A stretch of DNA of 64,000 bases from Pseudomonas sp. DG56-2 (GTDB lineage: Bacteria; Pseudomonadota; Gammaproteobacteria; Pseudomonadales; Pseudomonadaceae), in assembly GCF_004803755.1 (NCBI RefSeq), contig NZ_CP032311.1:2558501-2622500 (forward strand), written 5' to 3'. Shown here one piece after another: positions 18,105 to 26,259 of this stretch (position 1 is its first letter; each line of letters starts with the position of its first letter). The notes below the pieces were generated by a model that saw only the letters and a program-made list of their open reading frames with translations, searched no databases and was not told where the DNA came from. The position numbers and the translations under genes were made by a program.

Positions 18105-19344
18105 AACGATTTACCGTGTAGTGCAGCATTGCAAACAATTCGTCGGAACGGATGCCTGGCCCGGTCACGGACAAGCCGCTGCTGCGCGGCAGCGGCAAAT
18201 TGCCGACATTGGCCCAGCGCAGTGCGCCGGCGGCATCGATGCGCGTGGTGGCGCGTCCGAGGTTGTCGGGGTGCAGGCAGTAGGGAATGTCCAGCAGGCC
18301 CCTGGTGAAAGCCAGGACCAGGGCAACACCGAGGTCGTTGTGCAAGTTGCGTACTTGCTCCACCAGTTGCCGGGCTTCAAACAAGACTTCCTGGTAATAA
18401 CCTGCACTGGCCGGGTCGTGCGCCAGAGGTGGTTCTGCAGCCACGCCGGACGCCATGCTCAAGGCGTCGAGGTTGTCCTGCACCGACGGGATTTGCCTGG
18501 ATTCGGCGACGGTCTTGACGATCAAGCGTTCGCAGCCAGCCATGCTGGCCAGGCGCGCGCTGTCACAGATCAGGCGTCGGGCACCATGGTCGGAAGTCGG
18601 GAACACGCCCATGTACGAATACACCACCACGTGCCAGTGAATGCCGTCCAGGTAGTCATCCGCCAGTTCACGCAGTGCCTGCAGGGCGCCCAGGTCTTGC
18701 GCCATGCTCGTGCCCTGAGCGTAACTGAGTGACACGCTGCGAATGCCGTGTTGGCGGAAGAACAAGGCCTCAAGCAAGCTCATGGCGATGAGCAGGGAAG
18801 GCGGGCACAGTTGCCCGAGCAAACAGCCACCGAAGCTCTCGATATGTCCATGCGCGCTGGCATCGGCCAGCAGTTGGCAGCTCTCGGCCCAGGCCGCCAC
18901 CGCTTGAACCAGCGGCAGGCGGCTGTAGGGCATGCAATAGGACACCGGCCCGCCTTCGGTTGCGTCAAGCCCCAGTGCTGCCATGCGCTTGAAGATAGTT
19001 TGTGGTTGCGCCGTACCGTGGCGAACCTGGATCGGGAAGCGTGGGCCATACAGCCCGCGCAGAAGCGCCTGCACGGCAGGCAACGAATGGCTGACAATCG
19101 GAAAACCATTCAAGGCGCTGCCGCTGTTCAAACACTGCGCAGCGCTGTGGTAATCACCGACGCGGGTGTAGCTGTCCAGGGTGATCGTGCCCAGGGTCGG
19201 GCATGAGAGCTCGGCTACCGCGCTGAGGCCGGCACGCATCTGCTCAATCTCAGCGAAGCCCATGCGCGGCTGTACGACAAGTTGGCCTTCAGCGCTGGCC
19301 TGTTCGATGAAGGTCTGGAAGTAACCGCCAGTTGGCTGGTGCAT
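18085..19344 (-). CDS. Glutamate mutase epsilon-subunit-like protein (GlmE/MutE family)
   Basis: A 419-residue protein matching the barrel of methylaspartate mutase subunit E: VRHGTAQPQTIFKRMAALGLDATEGGPVSYCMPYSR near residue 110, FGGCLLGQLCPPSLLIAMSLLEALFFRQHGIRSVSLSYAQG near 170-210, and LGALQALRELADDYL. GlmE binds the substrate and the adenosyl side of coenzyme B12 and, with GlmS, converts L-glutamate to 3-methylaspartate. This copy is about 60 residues shorter than typical GlmE (about 480), so substrate or partner contacts may differ. A separate B12-domain gene lies three genes upstream in the same operon. The gap to the PP-loop gene is only 3 bases. Confidence 0.85.
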   Translation of the reverse strand: MHQPTGGYFQTFIEQASAEGQLVVQPRMGFAEIEQMRAGLSAVAELSCPTLGTITLDSYTRVGDYHSAAQCLNSGSALNGFPIVSHSLPAVQALLRGLYGPRFPIQVRHGTAQPQTIFKRMAALGLDATEGGPVSYCMPYSRLPLVQAVAAWAESCQLLADASAHGHIESFGGCLLGQLCPPSLLIAMSLLEALFFRQHGIRSVSLSYAQGTSMAQDLGALQALRELADDYLDGIHWHVVVYSYMGVFPTSDHGARRLICDSARLASMAGCERLIVKTVAESRQIPSVQDNLDALSMASGVAAEPPLAHDPASAGYYQEVLFEARQLVEQVRNLHNDLGVALVLAFTRGLLDIPYCLHPDNLGRATTRIDAAGALRWANVGNLPLPRSSGLSVTGPGIRSDELFAMLHYTVNRYDQPLH

Positions 19345-19347
19345 GAA

Positions 19348-20844
19348 TCAGCGCCCCGAAACCAATTCGACCACTTCTACACCGGTAACCGGATCGATAC
19401 GGGCGATTCGTCCCTTGTGCGGGTCACCGGCGCGCACCCGAGCGATCAGGCTACAGTCGCTGTCAAAATCGATCAGTCCATGGTTATAGAGACTGTGCAG
19501 AGCGCTCAAAGGCAGGCCACTGACTTCGCTCAGCCACACAGCCAAGTCATTTTGTTGGCGGCTTGCAGCGAGTACTTCATGCAGCGCCTGCAGGTCACCC
19601 AGACGGTGCGGGTGGCACAAGGTGAGGAACTGCGAGAGGGTACGACCACGGTCGACGAAGGGCGCGAACTGCATACACACCAGCTGGCTTTCATTCAGGC
19701 CAAAGGCGTCACTGGCGAATCGGTTAGCCAATGCCCGGCGCGCGTCCTTGCCCTGAGGTGTGGCATAGGGGGCGAGCGCCAGTTGCAGCAGGCGTTCGGG
19801 CATTTCCTTCTTGCGCATCAACGCCTGGGCCAGATCCAGGTATTCGTCGATGCCCTGGTGGTACTCTCGGCCGTGGACATACTGCGCCTTGAGCCCACGC
19901 AGGTGCGCCATGAGCATGGGGTTGGCACAGTCCGATTCGGTGAAGCTGAAGGCCAGTTCCTCAAAGCGGAAGTCGAGAAACTCGGTGATAAGTTCCCAAT
20001 GATCATCAACCCGATAGCTGACCAGATCATAGATGCTGATGAACGCCGGATCGGCGCTGGCGCTACCACTGGCGACGCGACGTTCGGCACGCTGCTGGTC
20101 GAAGCCCTCGCCGAACAGTTCGTCGAAATAGTGCTGGGCGACGCCGTCGAGCGCCTGTAGCAACCCGCGAAAGCCTTCGCGCCGACAGGCAGCCACGTCC
20201 AACCCCAAACGCTCGGCCAGGCGCATGATCCAGGTGAAGTAATGTTTCTGTTCTTTGCGCGAGTCGCCGGTGACCACGGCGTTGACCCCACCTTGCCACC
20301 AGGCGGCACGGCCATAGAAGTCAGCCACCGCCAGGTTGCAGCTGTTGCAAAAGGTCGGGCGTCCATCCCCCGCCGTGCGGTGGCCGTTCATCAACACATC
20401 GAAGCGGTTGATGTCGCGTACCGCATCGGGAAATGGCAGGTGACGCGCAAACGGACGGATCTGCTGATGGTCGACAACCAGCATTTCCACTCTGGCGTCG
20501 TTATACAGGCCCAAGGCCTGGTAGACCCGGTCGATGTTGGCCATGACCGCGTCGGGTACCCCGGCGTGACGCATGTTGGCGATGCGCAGGTGGAAGGTCT
20601 GGCCGTGCAATACATTCAGGTGCAGTTGCACCGCGCGAATCAGAGACACTGTATAAGAGCTGTCTTTGCCGCCGCCGTAGGCAACCATCAGCTTGTAGGC
20701 GGGCAGGGCAGCAACGCTGCCGGCAGCGGCGATCAGGCGCTCGCCGAGGGTGACTACTGCGGCCCGATCGACCGGACTCAGGTAGCCGTTGAGTGTTTCC
20801 AGCATTGGCACATCGAGTGTGCTCGGGCTCAGAGCGATGTTCAT
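19348..20844 (-). CDS. PP-loop ATPase with large unknown C-terminal region
   Basis: A 498-residue protein. Residues 50-65 hold a PP-loop, VAYGGGKDSSYT, as in the adenine-nucleotide alpha-hydrolase superfamily, and FCNSCNLAVADFYGRAAW near residue 165 provides a C-x2-C pair like those in TtcA/WbpG-type enzymes. Such enzymes adenylate a carbonyl or carboxylate and pass on an amine or sulfur. The remaining roughly 280 residues (EYLDLAQALMRKKEMPERLLQLALAPY and following) match no family I recognise. It overlaps the ATP-grasp 2 gene by 4 bases. It may act as an amide- or thio-forming enzyme of the pathway; that is inference. This is among the least explained genes in the operon. Confidence 0.75.
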   Translation of the reverse strand: MNIALSPSTLDVPMLETLNGYLSPVDRAAVVTLGERLIAAAGSVAALPAYKLMVAYGGGKDSSYTVSLIRAVQLHLNVLHGQTFHLRIANMRHAGVPDAVMANIDRVYQALGLYNDARVEMLVVDHQQIRPFARHLPFPDAVRDINRFDVLMNGHRTAGDGRPTFCNSCNLAVADFYGRAAWWQGGVNAVVTGDSRKEQKHYFTWIMRLAERLGLDVAACRREGFRGLLQALDGVAQHYFDELFGEGFDQQRAERRVASGSASADPAFISIYDLVSYRVDDHWELITEFLDFRFEELAFSFTESDCANPMLMAHLRGLKAQYVHGREYHQGIDEYLDLAQALMRKKEMPERLLQLALAPYATPQGKDARRALANRFASDAFGLNESQLVCMQFAPFVDRGRTLSQFLTLCHPHRLGDLQALHEVLAASRQQNDLAVWLSEVSGLPLSALHSLYNHGLIDFDSDCSLIARVRAGDPHKGRIARIDPVTGVEVVELVSGR

Positions 20845-22073
20845 AACGGTTCAGCCTGGAATTGAAAGTGTGTGATGACGTGCTGGATGTCGCGCTCGAT
20901 ATCCGTTTCGTTGGCGCCGGTGAAGATAAAACGCCCGCTGTGCAGTGCGTCGTAGCCACCGCCGGCCTCCAGTACCTCGCCAGGCGCGGGTAGCAGTGAG
21001 CGCCACAGGCTGGGCACTTCAGGTCCTTGCGCGTTGATCACCCGGCATGGCAACTGCGCAGGTTTTGGAATGATCAACCAGCCGCCGCTGGGGTCCTGTG
21101 CATTCGCGACCACCTGGGGTGGCAGGCCGATCAGGCGTTTGAGCCAGTGTTCATAAAGGTTCACACCGAAAATCTCGTTGATCAGGTGCGGCACCTCACT
21201 GCCGCCCACCCGGCCGCCGACTTCAAGGAACACCAGTTCGCCATCGTCATTGACGAAGATCTCCAGATGAAAGGCGCTGCTGTGCAGGTCCAGGGCCTGA
21301 AGGCAGCGTTGGCTGAACGATTCGATCCGTGTGCGCAAAGGCGAGTCCTGGACGATCACCGAGCCCAGTGGCTGGTTGCTGGCAAAGTCCAGGCAACTGT
21401 TGATGTAGCGCGACACCACCTGGAACGGCACACAACCCTGTTCGTCGGTGAAGCCGTCGATGTGATAGACCTGGCCCTGGATGAAGGCTTCGACTTCATA
21501 GCGTTGCAGCTCGACACCACTGAGCAGCGCTATGAGCGATGGCTCGTCGGTTGCCTTGCCGACACCAATGCTTGCGGCGCCGTCCACGGGTTTGACGATC
21601 ACCGGGTAGCCAATTTCTGCCGCGAACGCCAGGGTTTGTTCCAGTGACTGGCAGCGGGTGAACGTCGGCACCGCCAGGCCATGGTCTTGAAGGATTTCCT
21701 TCATGCGCGCCTTGTCGCGGTAGACCGCAACCTGCGCAGGGCCGTGGCCAGGAATATTCAAGGTCTGACGAACCCGGGCAGCGATCTCCAGAGTGAACTC
21801 GGAAAGGGCAATCAGCAGATCCACTGGGCCGACCTTGGCCACAATCTCGCTCACCGCTGCCAGCAGTTGTTCGTACTGATTGACGTCCTGGACTTGCACC
21901 AGGTGCGCAATGTCCTCTCGAGGCGTGAGCACCCCTTCGGCGCCAGGGCCGTCGACCACGTAGCTGATGCGGTGCAGGTGATGATCGAAGAAATGTTCGT
22001 ATTGGGTCAGCTCGTTGTCCCAGCGTTCACTGTCGACGAAGCGAGGCCAGCGGTTGACGATGACGATATGCAT
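20841..22073 (-). CDS. ATP-grasp ligase 2
   Basis: A 410-residue ATP-grasp enzyme, different in sequence from ligase 1. An N-terminal domain (IVIVNRWPRFVDSERWDNEL) precedes the preATP segment GHGPAQVAVYRDKARMKEIL, the ATP site YPVIVKPVDGAASIGVGKA, the YEVEAFIQGQVYHIDGFT loop and the metal site HLEIFVNDDGELVFLEVGGRVGG. These are hallmarks of L-amino-acid ligases and related carboxylate-amine ligases. It is the fourth gene of the operon, 34 bases after the B12-domain gene, with an AAGGA ribosome site. Together with ligase 1 it suggests that two amide bonds are built, or that one enzyme primes and the other tailors. Confidence 0.85.
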   Translation of the reverse strand: MHIVIVNRWPRFVDSERWDNELTQYEHFFDHHLHRISYVVDGPGAEGVLTPREDIAHLVQVQDVNQYEQLLAAVSEIVAKVGPVDLLIALSEFTLEIAARVRQTLNIPGHGPAQVAVYRDKARMKEILQDHGLAVPTFTRCQSLEQTLAFAAEIGYPVIVKPVDGAASIGVGKATDEPSLIALLSGVELQRYEVEAFIQGQVYHIDGFTDEQGCVPFQVVSRYINSCLDFASNQPLGSVIVQDSPLRTRIESFSQRCLQALDLHSSAFHLEIFVNDDGELVFLEVGGRVGGSEVPHLINEIFGVNLYEHWLKRLIGLPPQVVANAQDPSGGWLIIPKPAQLPCRVINAQGPEVPSLWRSLLPAPGEVLEAGGGYDALHSGRFIFTGANETDIERDIQHVITHFQFQAEPL

Positions 22074-22107
22074 GAAGGTAATCCTTTGAAAGGGAGTGTG
22101 GCTGGCC

Positions 22108-22566
22108 TCAGGTCCAACTTAGCGCAGTGTCTGTCCCGAGCACGAAGGGCGGCCTCGCGCGCTTTTTGAAGGTGTCCAGGTAGCATTCGAAGGCTGCAAT
22201 CGCATCGGCCTCGATGAACACCTGGTCGAAGCCGGCCGTGAGCAGTTGCTGGCGAACCGCTCGTGTCTGGTCCTGTGAAGTCGTGAGTTTGCCGCCGATA
22301 ACGCAGGGCAGGTTGGGGTAGCGCCGACGGATCTCTTCGATCAGCGCCAAACCCTGGTAATGGCCATGGCCGTTGACGCTACTGATCACCAGCAACTGCG
22401 TGCGCCCTTGAGCCAGTACCTGCAGAATGTCTTCCACCGGCGTGCAGCTCCCCAGGTTCTTCACCGACACGCCGTGCTCGCTCAGCCATAACTGCAGGTA
22501 GACCAGGTTCCACATATGGGCGTCGGATTCGACGGTAGCCAGTAGACAGGTGTGTTCTCCGTTCAT
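22108..22566 (-). CDS. Cobalamin-binding protein, glutamate mutase sigma-like (GlmS/MutS family)
   Basis: A 152-residue flavodoxin-like B12 domain. Residues 13-20 read ESDAHMWN, aligning with the DxHxxG cobalt-ligating motif of GlmS: Asp15 and His17 are kept but Gly is replaced by Asn20. LLVISSVNGHGH and CVIGGKLTTS match the other nucleotide-tail contacts of base-off B12 proteins. With the E-like subunit it should form a carbon-skeleton mutase using adenosylcobalamin. I place the start at 22566, where GGAGG lies 7 bases upstream; longer frames lack similarity and run into the monooxygenase gene. No cobalamin riboswitch was seen upstream. Confidence 0.85.
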   Translation of the reverse strand: MNGEHTCLLATVESDAHMWNLVYLQLWLSEHGVSVKNLGSCTPVEDILQVLAQGRTQLLVISSVNGHGHYQGLALIEEIRRRYPNLPCVIGGKLTTSQDQTRAVRQQLLTAGFDQVFIEADAIAAFECYLDTFKKRARPPFVLGTDTALSWT

Positions 22567-22682
22567 GCATATGCCTCCATGGCGCAAGGGGAAATATCCA
22601 GTGCCGCGCGAACGCGGCGGATCGTCGATTGCAACAACGTGCCGGGCACGTTCAACGGTCAATACACCGAAGCCAACTGCGG

Positions 22683-23753
22683 TCATGCATGCTGTTGTTC
22701 CAGTTGCGCCTCCAGGGCTCGCAGGCGCGGCAATACATGACGGCAAAAACCTCGCATTTCGTCGCGGGTCGGCCAGCCGGAGAAAATGAACTCGCTGACC
22801 CCGACTTTCTTGTACTCGATCAGGTATTGGGCAACCTCCTCGTAGCTGCCTACCACACACAGTGCCGGCCCCCCACGGTAGGCCACGGCGCCTGACCAGA
22901 GCATCGGTGAAAGCCAGTCATGTTCAGCGCCTTCGGCAAGGCGGAAAGAGGTTTTGACTGCCTCTGAGTCGCAGCGGGCGACAAACTGGCGAACCCATTC
23001 GCGGTGTTGGTCGTCGGGGTTCTGCATCATCTGTTCGACGGCGGCCAGCGCCTCTTCGCGGGTTTCCCGGGCGAGGATGTGCATACGAATACCCACCGCG
23101 CAACCCGCCTCAAGCACGTTGCCGCTGGCGGCGGCGATGCCTTCCGGGGTGTCGCCATAGCGCAGCCAACAATCACTGTGCGAGACGGCAATGTGCTGAG
23201 CGATGTCTGAAGCACCACTGATGTAGATGCGCGGGCGTTCATTGTCTTTGAAGGGCAACCCCAGTTGCGCCTGCTCGATGCGGTAGTGGGTACCTTGGTG
23301 GCTGAGTGGACTTTCGCCTTTCCAGAACCGATGAAGAATGTCGAGAAATTCGCGGGTGCGCTCGTAGCGACCGTCGTGGGCGACAAAATCGCCGTAGAAG
23401 GCTTGCTCATCAGGGGAAATTCCGGCCACCAGGTTCAGCGCGATGCGCTTGTCCGACATCCACGATACGGTGTTGACGATCTGGGTGAACAGCGTCGGCG
23501 GCAGCAGACCGGGACGGTAGGCAAGGATGAAATTGACGCGGCTGGTCTCGCGCACGAGCGCGCCGATCATCGGTAGTGGGTCGGGCATGTGGTAGCTGAT
23601 ACCCATCAACAATGAGTCGATCCCCAGTTCGTCAGCTTCCTGGGCAAAATCAACGATGCCAGCGAAGTCCAGTGCGCCGGTGTTGTATTTGTCGCTGGCC
23701 TTCTGCTGGCCGCTGTCGAGGGGGGAGCACCAGTGAATTTTCAGGTCGGGCAT
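22683..23753 (-). CDS. SsuD-like FMNH2-dependent monooxygenase (luciferase family)
   Basis: A 356-residue bacterial-luciferase-fold enzyme, closest in pattern to alkanesulfonate monooxygenase SsuD. Visible landmarks are YRPGLLPPTLFTQIVNTVSWMSDKRIALNLVAGISPDE, AHDGRYERTREFLDIL, YISGASDIAQHIA and the C-terminal VVGSYEEVAQYLIEYKKVGVSEFIFSGWP. Such enzymes use reduced FMN and oxygen to oxidise substrates, cleaving C-S bonds or hydroxylating amines. No flavin reductase is next to it, so FMNH2 must come from elsewhere. In this operon it could oxidise carbon or nitrogen of an amino-acid intermediate rather than desulfonate. The start at 23753 has GGAGA in place; the longer frame upstream is non-conserved. 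Confidence 0.87.
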   Translation of the reverse strand: MPDLKIHWCSPLDSGQQKASDKYNTGALDFAGIVDFAQEADELGIDSLLMGISYHMPDPLPMIGALVRETSRVNFILAYRPGLLPPTLFTQIVNTVSWMSDKRIALNLVAGISPDEQAFYGDFVAHDGRYERTREFLDILHRFWKGESPLSHQGTHYRIEQAQLGLPFKDNERPRIYISGASDIAQHIAVSHSDCWLRYGDTPEGIAAASGNVLEAGCAVGIRMHILARETREEALAAVEQMMQNPDDQHREWVRQFVARCDSEAVKTSFRLAEGAEHDWLSPMLWSGAVAYRGGPALCVVGSYEEVAQYLIEYKKVGVSEFIFSGWPTRDEMRGFCRHVLPRLRALEAQLEQQHA

Positions 23754-23823
23754 GGGCTTTCTCCAGGCGATACCCATCATCTGCCATGCAAGGCCGATGA
23801 GGTAAGAGAGAGGGAAGAGAGAA

Positions 23824-24783
23824 TTAGAACAGGAAGTTGCTGGCGACCGTGCGATCGAACAGGGCGACATCGCGTATATGGCGTTTGCCACAGATGAACT
23901 TCAGCAAACGCTCGATACCCAGGCCACCACCGGCACTTGGGTGTAGCAGCCCGCGCTTTGCGAACTCCAGGTAATTGGCGAAGGGTGCGAGATCCATCGA
24001 CAGTTCTTCCATGCGATGGAGGATCTGCTCGTACTCGAATTCGCGCTCGGCACCCGACAAGGCTTCGCCGTAGCTGTCCGGATAGATCAGGTCGTAGTTG
24101 TTGTAATGACCACGTTTGCCCGGGGTTTCCCGGTCGTAGAATTCGCGCTTGTAGTTAGTGACGAAGAAAGGCGTGTTGGCCTTGGCCGACATAATTTTCT
24201 CGAAGTCATCACCGTGTTCGGCGCGCAACTCATCGGAGCTGTACACCGCAAAGGCCGTTTCAAAGTGCGGCAGTTGGCGCCCTAACTGTGTCAATTGTTC
24301 CCCACAGTGCTCGCGAATCTCGGCCAGTGTGTGCTTGACCAGCCCTTCGATCAGGGCCATCGCCTGCTGCATGTTGCCATTGCGTATTTCGAAGTCGAAC
24401 TGCGAAAACTCCAACAGATGGTTGACCGAGTCCTTTATCTCCGGCTTCTCCAGGCGAATGTTAGGCGCGACGATAAAAATTCGCTCATGGCCCTTGGCGG
24501 TCAATGCCAGCTGTTTGTGAAATATCATGCTGGCCGTCAGTTTCAGGCGACGATCCTGATACTGGATTTCGGCTGGAAAGACCGCATGGTTCAGCGGATC
24601 TGTGATCGGAGACATCAGAATCGGCAGCAACTGTTTAAAGTCGCGATCGAGCAGATACTGCTGCAGCGCCTGCAGCATACGACCTCGAATCACCGCGATC
24701 GCCTCTACGTCAGGGTGCGAAAAATCGTCGAATTTACGCTGAACTTCTTCCATGTTGCGCTCAATAGTCGGCAGGTGGAGCAC
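23824..24783 (-). CDS. Archaeal-type asparagine synthetase-related enzyme (class II aaRS fold)
   Basis: A 319-residue class II aminoacyl-tRNA-synthetase-like catalytic domain with no tRNA-binding domain. It resembles archaeal AS-AR, an asparagine synthetase derived from AspRS: MSPITDPL near residue 57, KLTASMIFHKQLAL, IFIVAPNIRLEKPE (motif 2 Arg), HLLEFSQFDFEIR and motif 3 GGGLGIERLLKF near residue 285. AS-AR adenylates the beta-carboxylate of aspartate and forms the amide with ammonia. As first gene of the B12-mutase operon it could amidate or activate 3-methylaspartate or a relative. The first codon of the longest frame is GTG (24783); an ATG at 24753 is also possible and neither has a good ribosome site. 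An AsnA or EpmA assignment fits less well. Confidence 0.78.
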   Translation of the reverse strand: MLHLPTIERNMEEVQRKFDDFSHPDVEAIAVIRGRMLQALQQYLLDRDFKQLLPILMSPITDPLNHAVFPAEIQYQDRRLKLTASMIFHKQLALTAKGHERIFIVAPNIRLEKPEIKDSVNHLLEFSQFDFEIRNGNMQQAMALIEGLVKHTLAEIREHCGEQLTQLGRQLPHFETAFAVYSSDELRAEHGDDFEKIMSAKANTPFFVTNYKREFYDRETPGKRGHYNNYDLIYPDSYGEALSGAEREFEYEQILHRMEELSMDLAPFANYLEFAKRGLLHPSAGGGLGIERLLKFICGKRHIRDVALFDRTVASNFLF

Positions 24784-24919
24784 CCGATTATTGGTGAAAG
24801 CAACAAAAACTCAATGTACAGATTTTCCCTAAAAAGCAACCCAGCGGACGCTCTGTATTGCCCCCCGAAGTGATTGCGCAGAGCATTACCTGCTTCCAAG
24901 GCTTGTACCGAGAACCGCC
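24784..24919. promoter_or_regulatory. Divergent promoter region of biosynthetic operon and MFS transporter
   Basis: The 136 bases between the divergent AS-AR-like and MFS genes must hold both promoters. The left half is AT-rich (AACAAAAACTCAATG, GATTTTCCCTAAAAAG). I see no B12-box or other riboswitch consensus and no clear palindrome, and the gap is short for a cobalamin riboswitch. Confidence 0.45.
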
Positions 24920-26227
24920 ATGACTGCCGCTGATGACTTGCGCCGATTTTCCCGCTCCGACTACAAAACGCTGGGTCTGGCTGCGTTGGGTGGCGCCTTG
25001 GAAATCTACGATTTCATCATCTTCGTGTTCTTTGCACTGACATTGAGTGAGCTGTTCTTTCCACCGCAGATGCCAGAGTGGCTGCGGTTGTTGCAGAGCT
25101 TCGGAATCTTCGTTACTGGATATTTGGCGCGCCCCTTGGGCGGTATCCTCATGGCGCATTTCGCCGACCGCCTGGGACGCAAGCGGGTGTTCACCTTGAG
25201 CATCCTGATGATGGCGTTGCCATGCCTGCTGATCGGAATAATGCCAACTTACGCCCAGATTGGTTACCTGGCGCCGTTGCTGCTGCTTTTGCTCCGGATT
25301 CTGCAGGGGGCTGCCGTGGGCGGCGAGGTGCCCAGCGCCTGGGTATTTGTCGCCGAACATGCGCCACCGGCGCATCGGGGCTATGCCCTTGGGGTGCTGC
25401 AGGCCGGGTTGACCTTTGGCTACCTGTTAGGGGCCTTGATGGCCACCTGGTTGGCCCGCGCCTACAGCACCGCAGAAATTCTCGAATTTGCCTGGCGGAT
25501 TCCTTTCCTGGTGGGTGGCGTGTTCGGCGTTATCGGTGTCTGGCTGCGACGCTGGTTGAGTGAAACACCGGTTTTCGTTGCCCTGCAGCAGCGTCGGGGT
25601 GTAGATGACCAATTGCCACTGGGCAGGGTATGGCGTGAGCATCGCGACGCGATCGTGCCGGCCATGTTGCTCACCTGTGTGCTGACCTCGGCTGTGGTCG
25701 TGCTGGTGGTGGTAACGCCAACGGTAATGCAGAAGAGCTTCGCTATCAGCGCCAGTCAAACCTTCGCGCTCAGTAGCCTGGGCATTGTGTTTCTCAACAT
25801 TGGCTGCGTACTGGCGGGGCTGCTTGCCGATCGCATTGGCGCCTGGCGCGCCCTGATGCTTTACAGCGTGTCGCTGCCCTTTGGCGTGATTGTGTTGTAC
25901 AGCGCCCTGATCAACGACAGCCAGCTGATCGCGCTGGCTTATGCCTTGGCCGGCTTGAGCTGCGGCGTGGTCGGTGTGGTGCCATCGCTGATGGTTGGTT
26001 TGTTCCCCCCGCGGGTGCGGGTATCGGGCATATCGCTGACCTACAACATTGCCTACGCGCTCTGGGCAAGCACTACGCCGTTGATGCTGATCGCGCTCAT
26101 GCCTATCAGTGCCTGGGCCAGTGTTGGCTACAGCCTGGCCATGGGTGGTGTTGGCATCTGCACCGCTTTTTTCTACGGCTTTGGTCATCGGGCACAACGA
26201 CGCGCCGCACTTGCTGCCCGGGGTTGA
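24920..26227 (+). CDS. MFS transporter, metabolite:H+ symporter type
   Basis: A 435-residue protein with 12 predicted membrane segments. The start ALGGALEIYDFIIFVFFA, the loop LARPLGGILMAHFADRLGRKRVFTLSI and the RILQGAAVGGEVPSAWVFVAEHAP segment are typical of the MHS subgroup (ProP, KgtP, ShiA). These proteins move small organic acids or zwitterions with protons across the inner membrane. It diverges from the biosynthetic operon, so it could export the product or take up a precursor. Alternatively it belongs with the amidase and porin as an uptake set. It ends 32 bases before the amidase start. MHS members are mostly importers. Confidence 0.85.
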   Translation: MTAADDLRRFSRSDYKTLGLAALGGALEIYDFIIFVFFALTLSELFFPPQMPEWLRLLQSFGIFVTGYLARPLGGILMAHFADRLGRKRVFTLSILMMALPCLLIGIMPTYAQIGYLAPLLLLLLRILQGAAVGGEVPSAWVFVAEHAPPAHRGYALGVLQAGLTFGYLLGALMATWLARAYSTAEILEFAWRIPFLVGGVFGVIGVWLRRWLSETPVFVALQQRRGVDDQLPLGRVWREHRDAIVPAMLLTCVLTSAVVVLVVVTPTVMQKSFAISASQTFALSSLGIVFLNIGCVLAGLLADRIGAWRALMLYSVSLPFGVIVLYSALINDSQLIALAYALAGLSCGVVGVVPSLMVGLFPPRVRVSGISLTYNIAYALWASTTPLMLIALMPISAWASVGYSLAMGGVGICTAFFYGFGHRAQRRAALAARG

Positions 26228-26259
26228 CCCGCTGGTTGCCCAAAGGATCTGGAGACGCC

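Noticed and set aside
14592..24783. Assignment to a known Pseudomonas antimetabolite locus (AMB, mangotoxin, FVG, furanomycin)
   Set aside because: No NRPS or mgo-type genes are present for the first two, and I cannot recall gene content that matches for the others, so no name is given.
24784..24919. Cobalamin riboswitch before the B12-mutase operon
   Set aside because: I looked for a B12 box and multi-helix layout; the gap is short and nothing matches.
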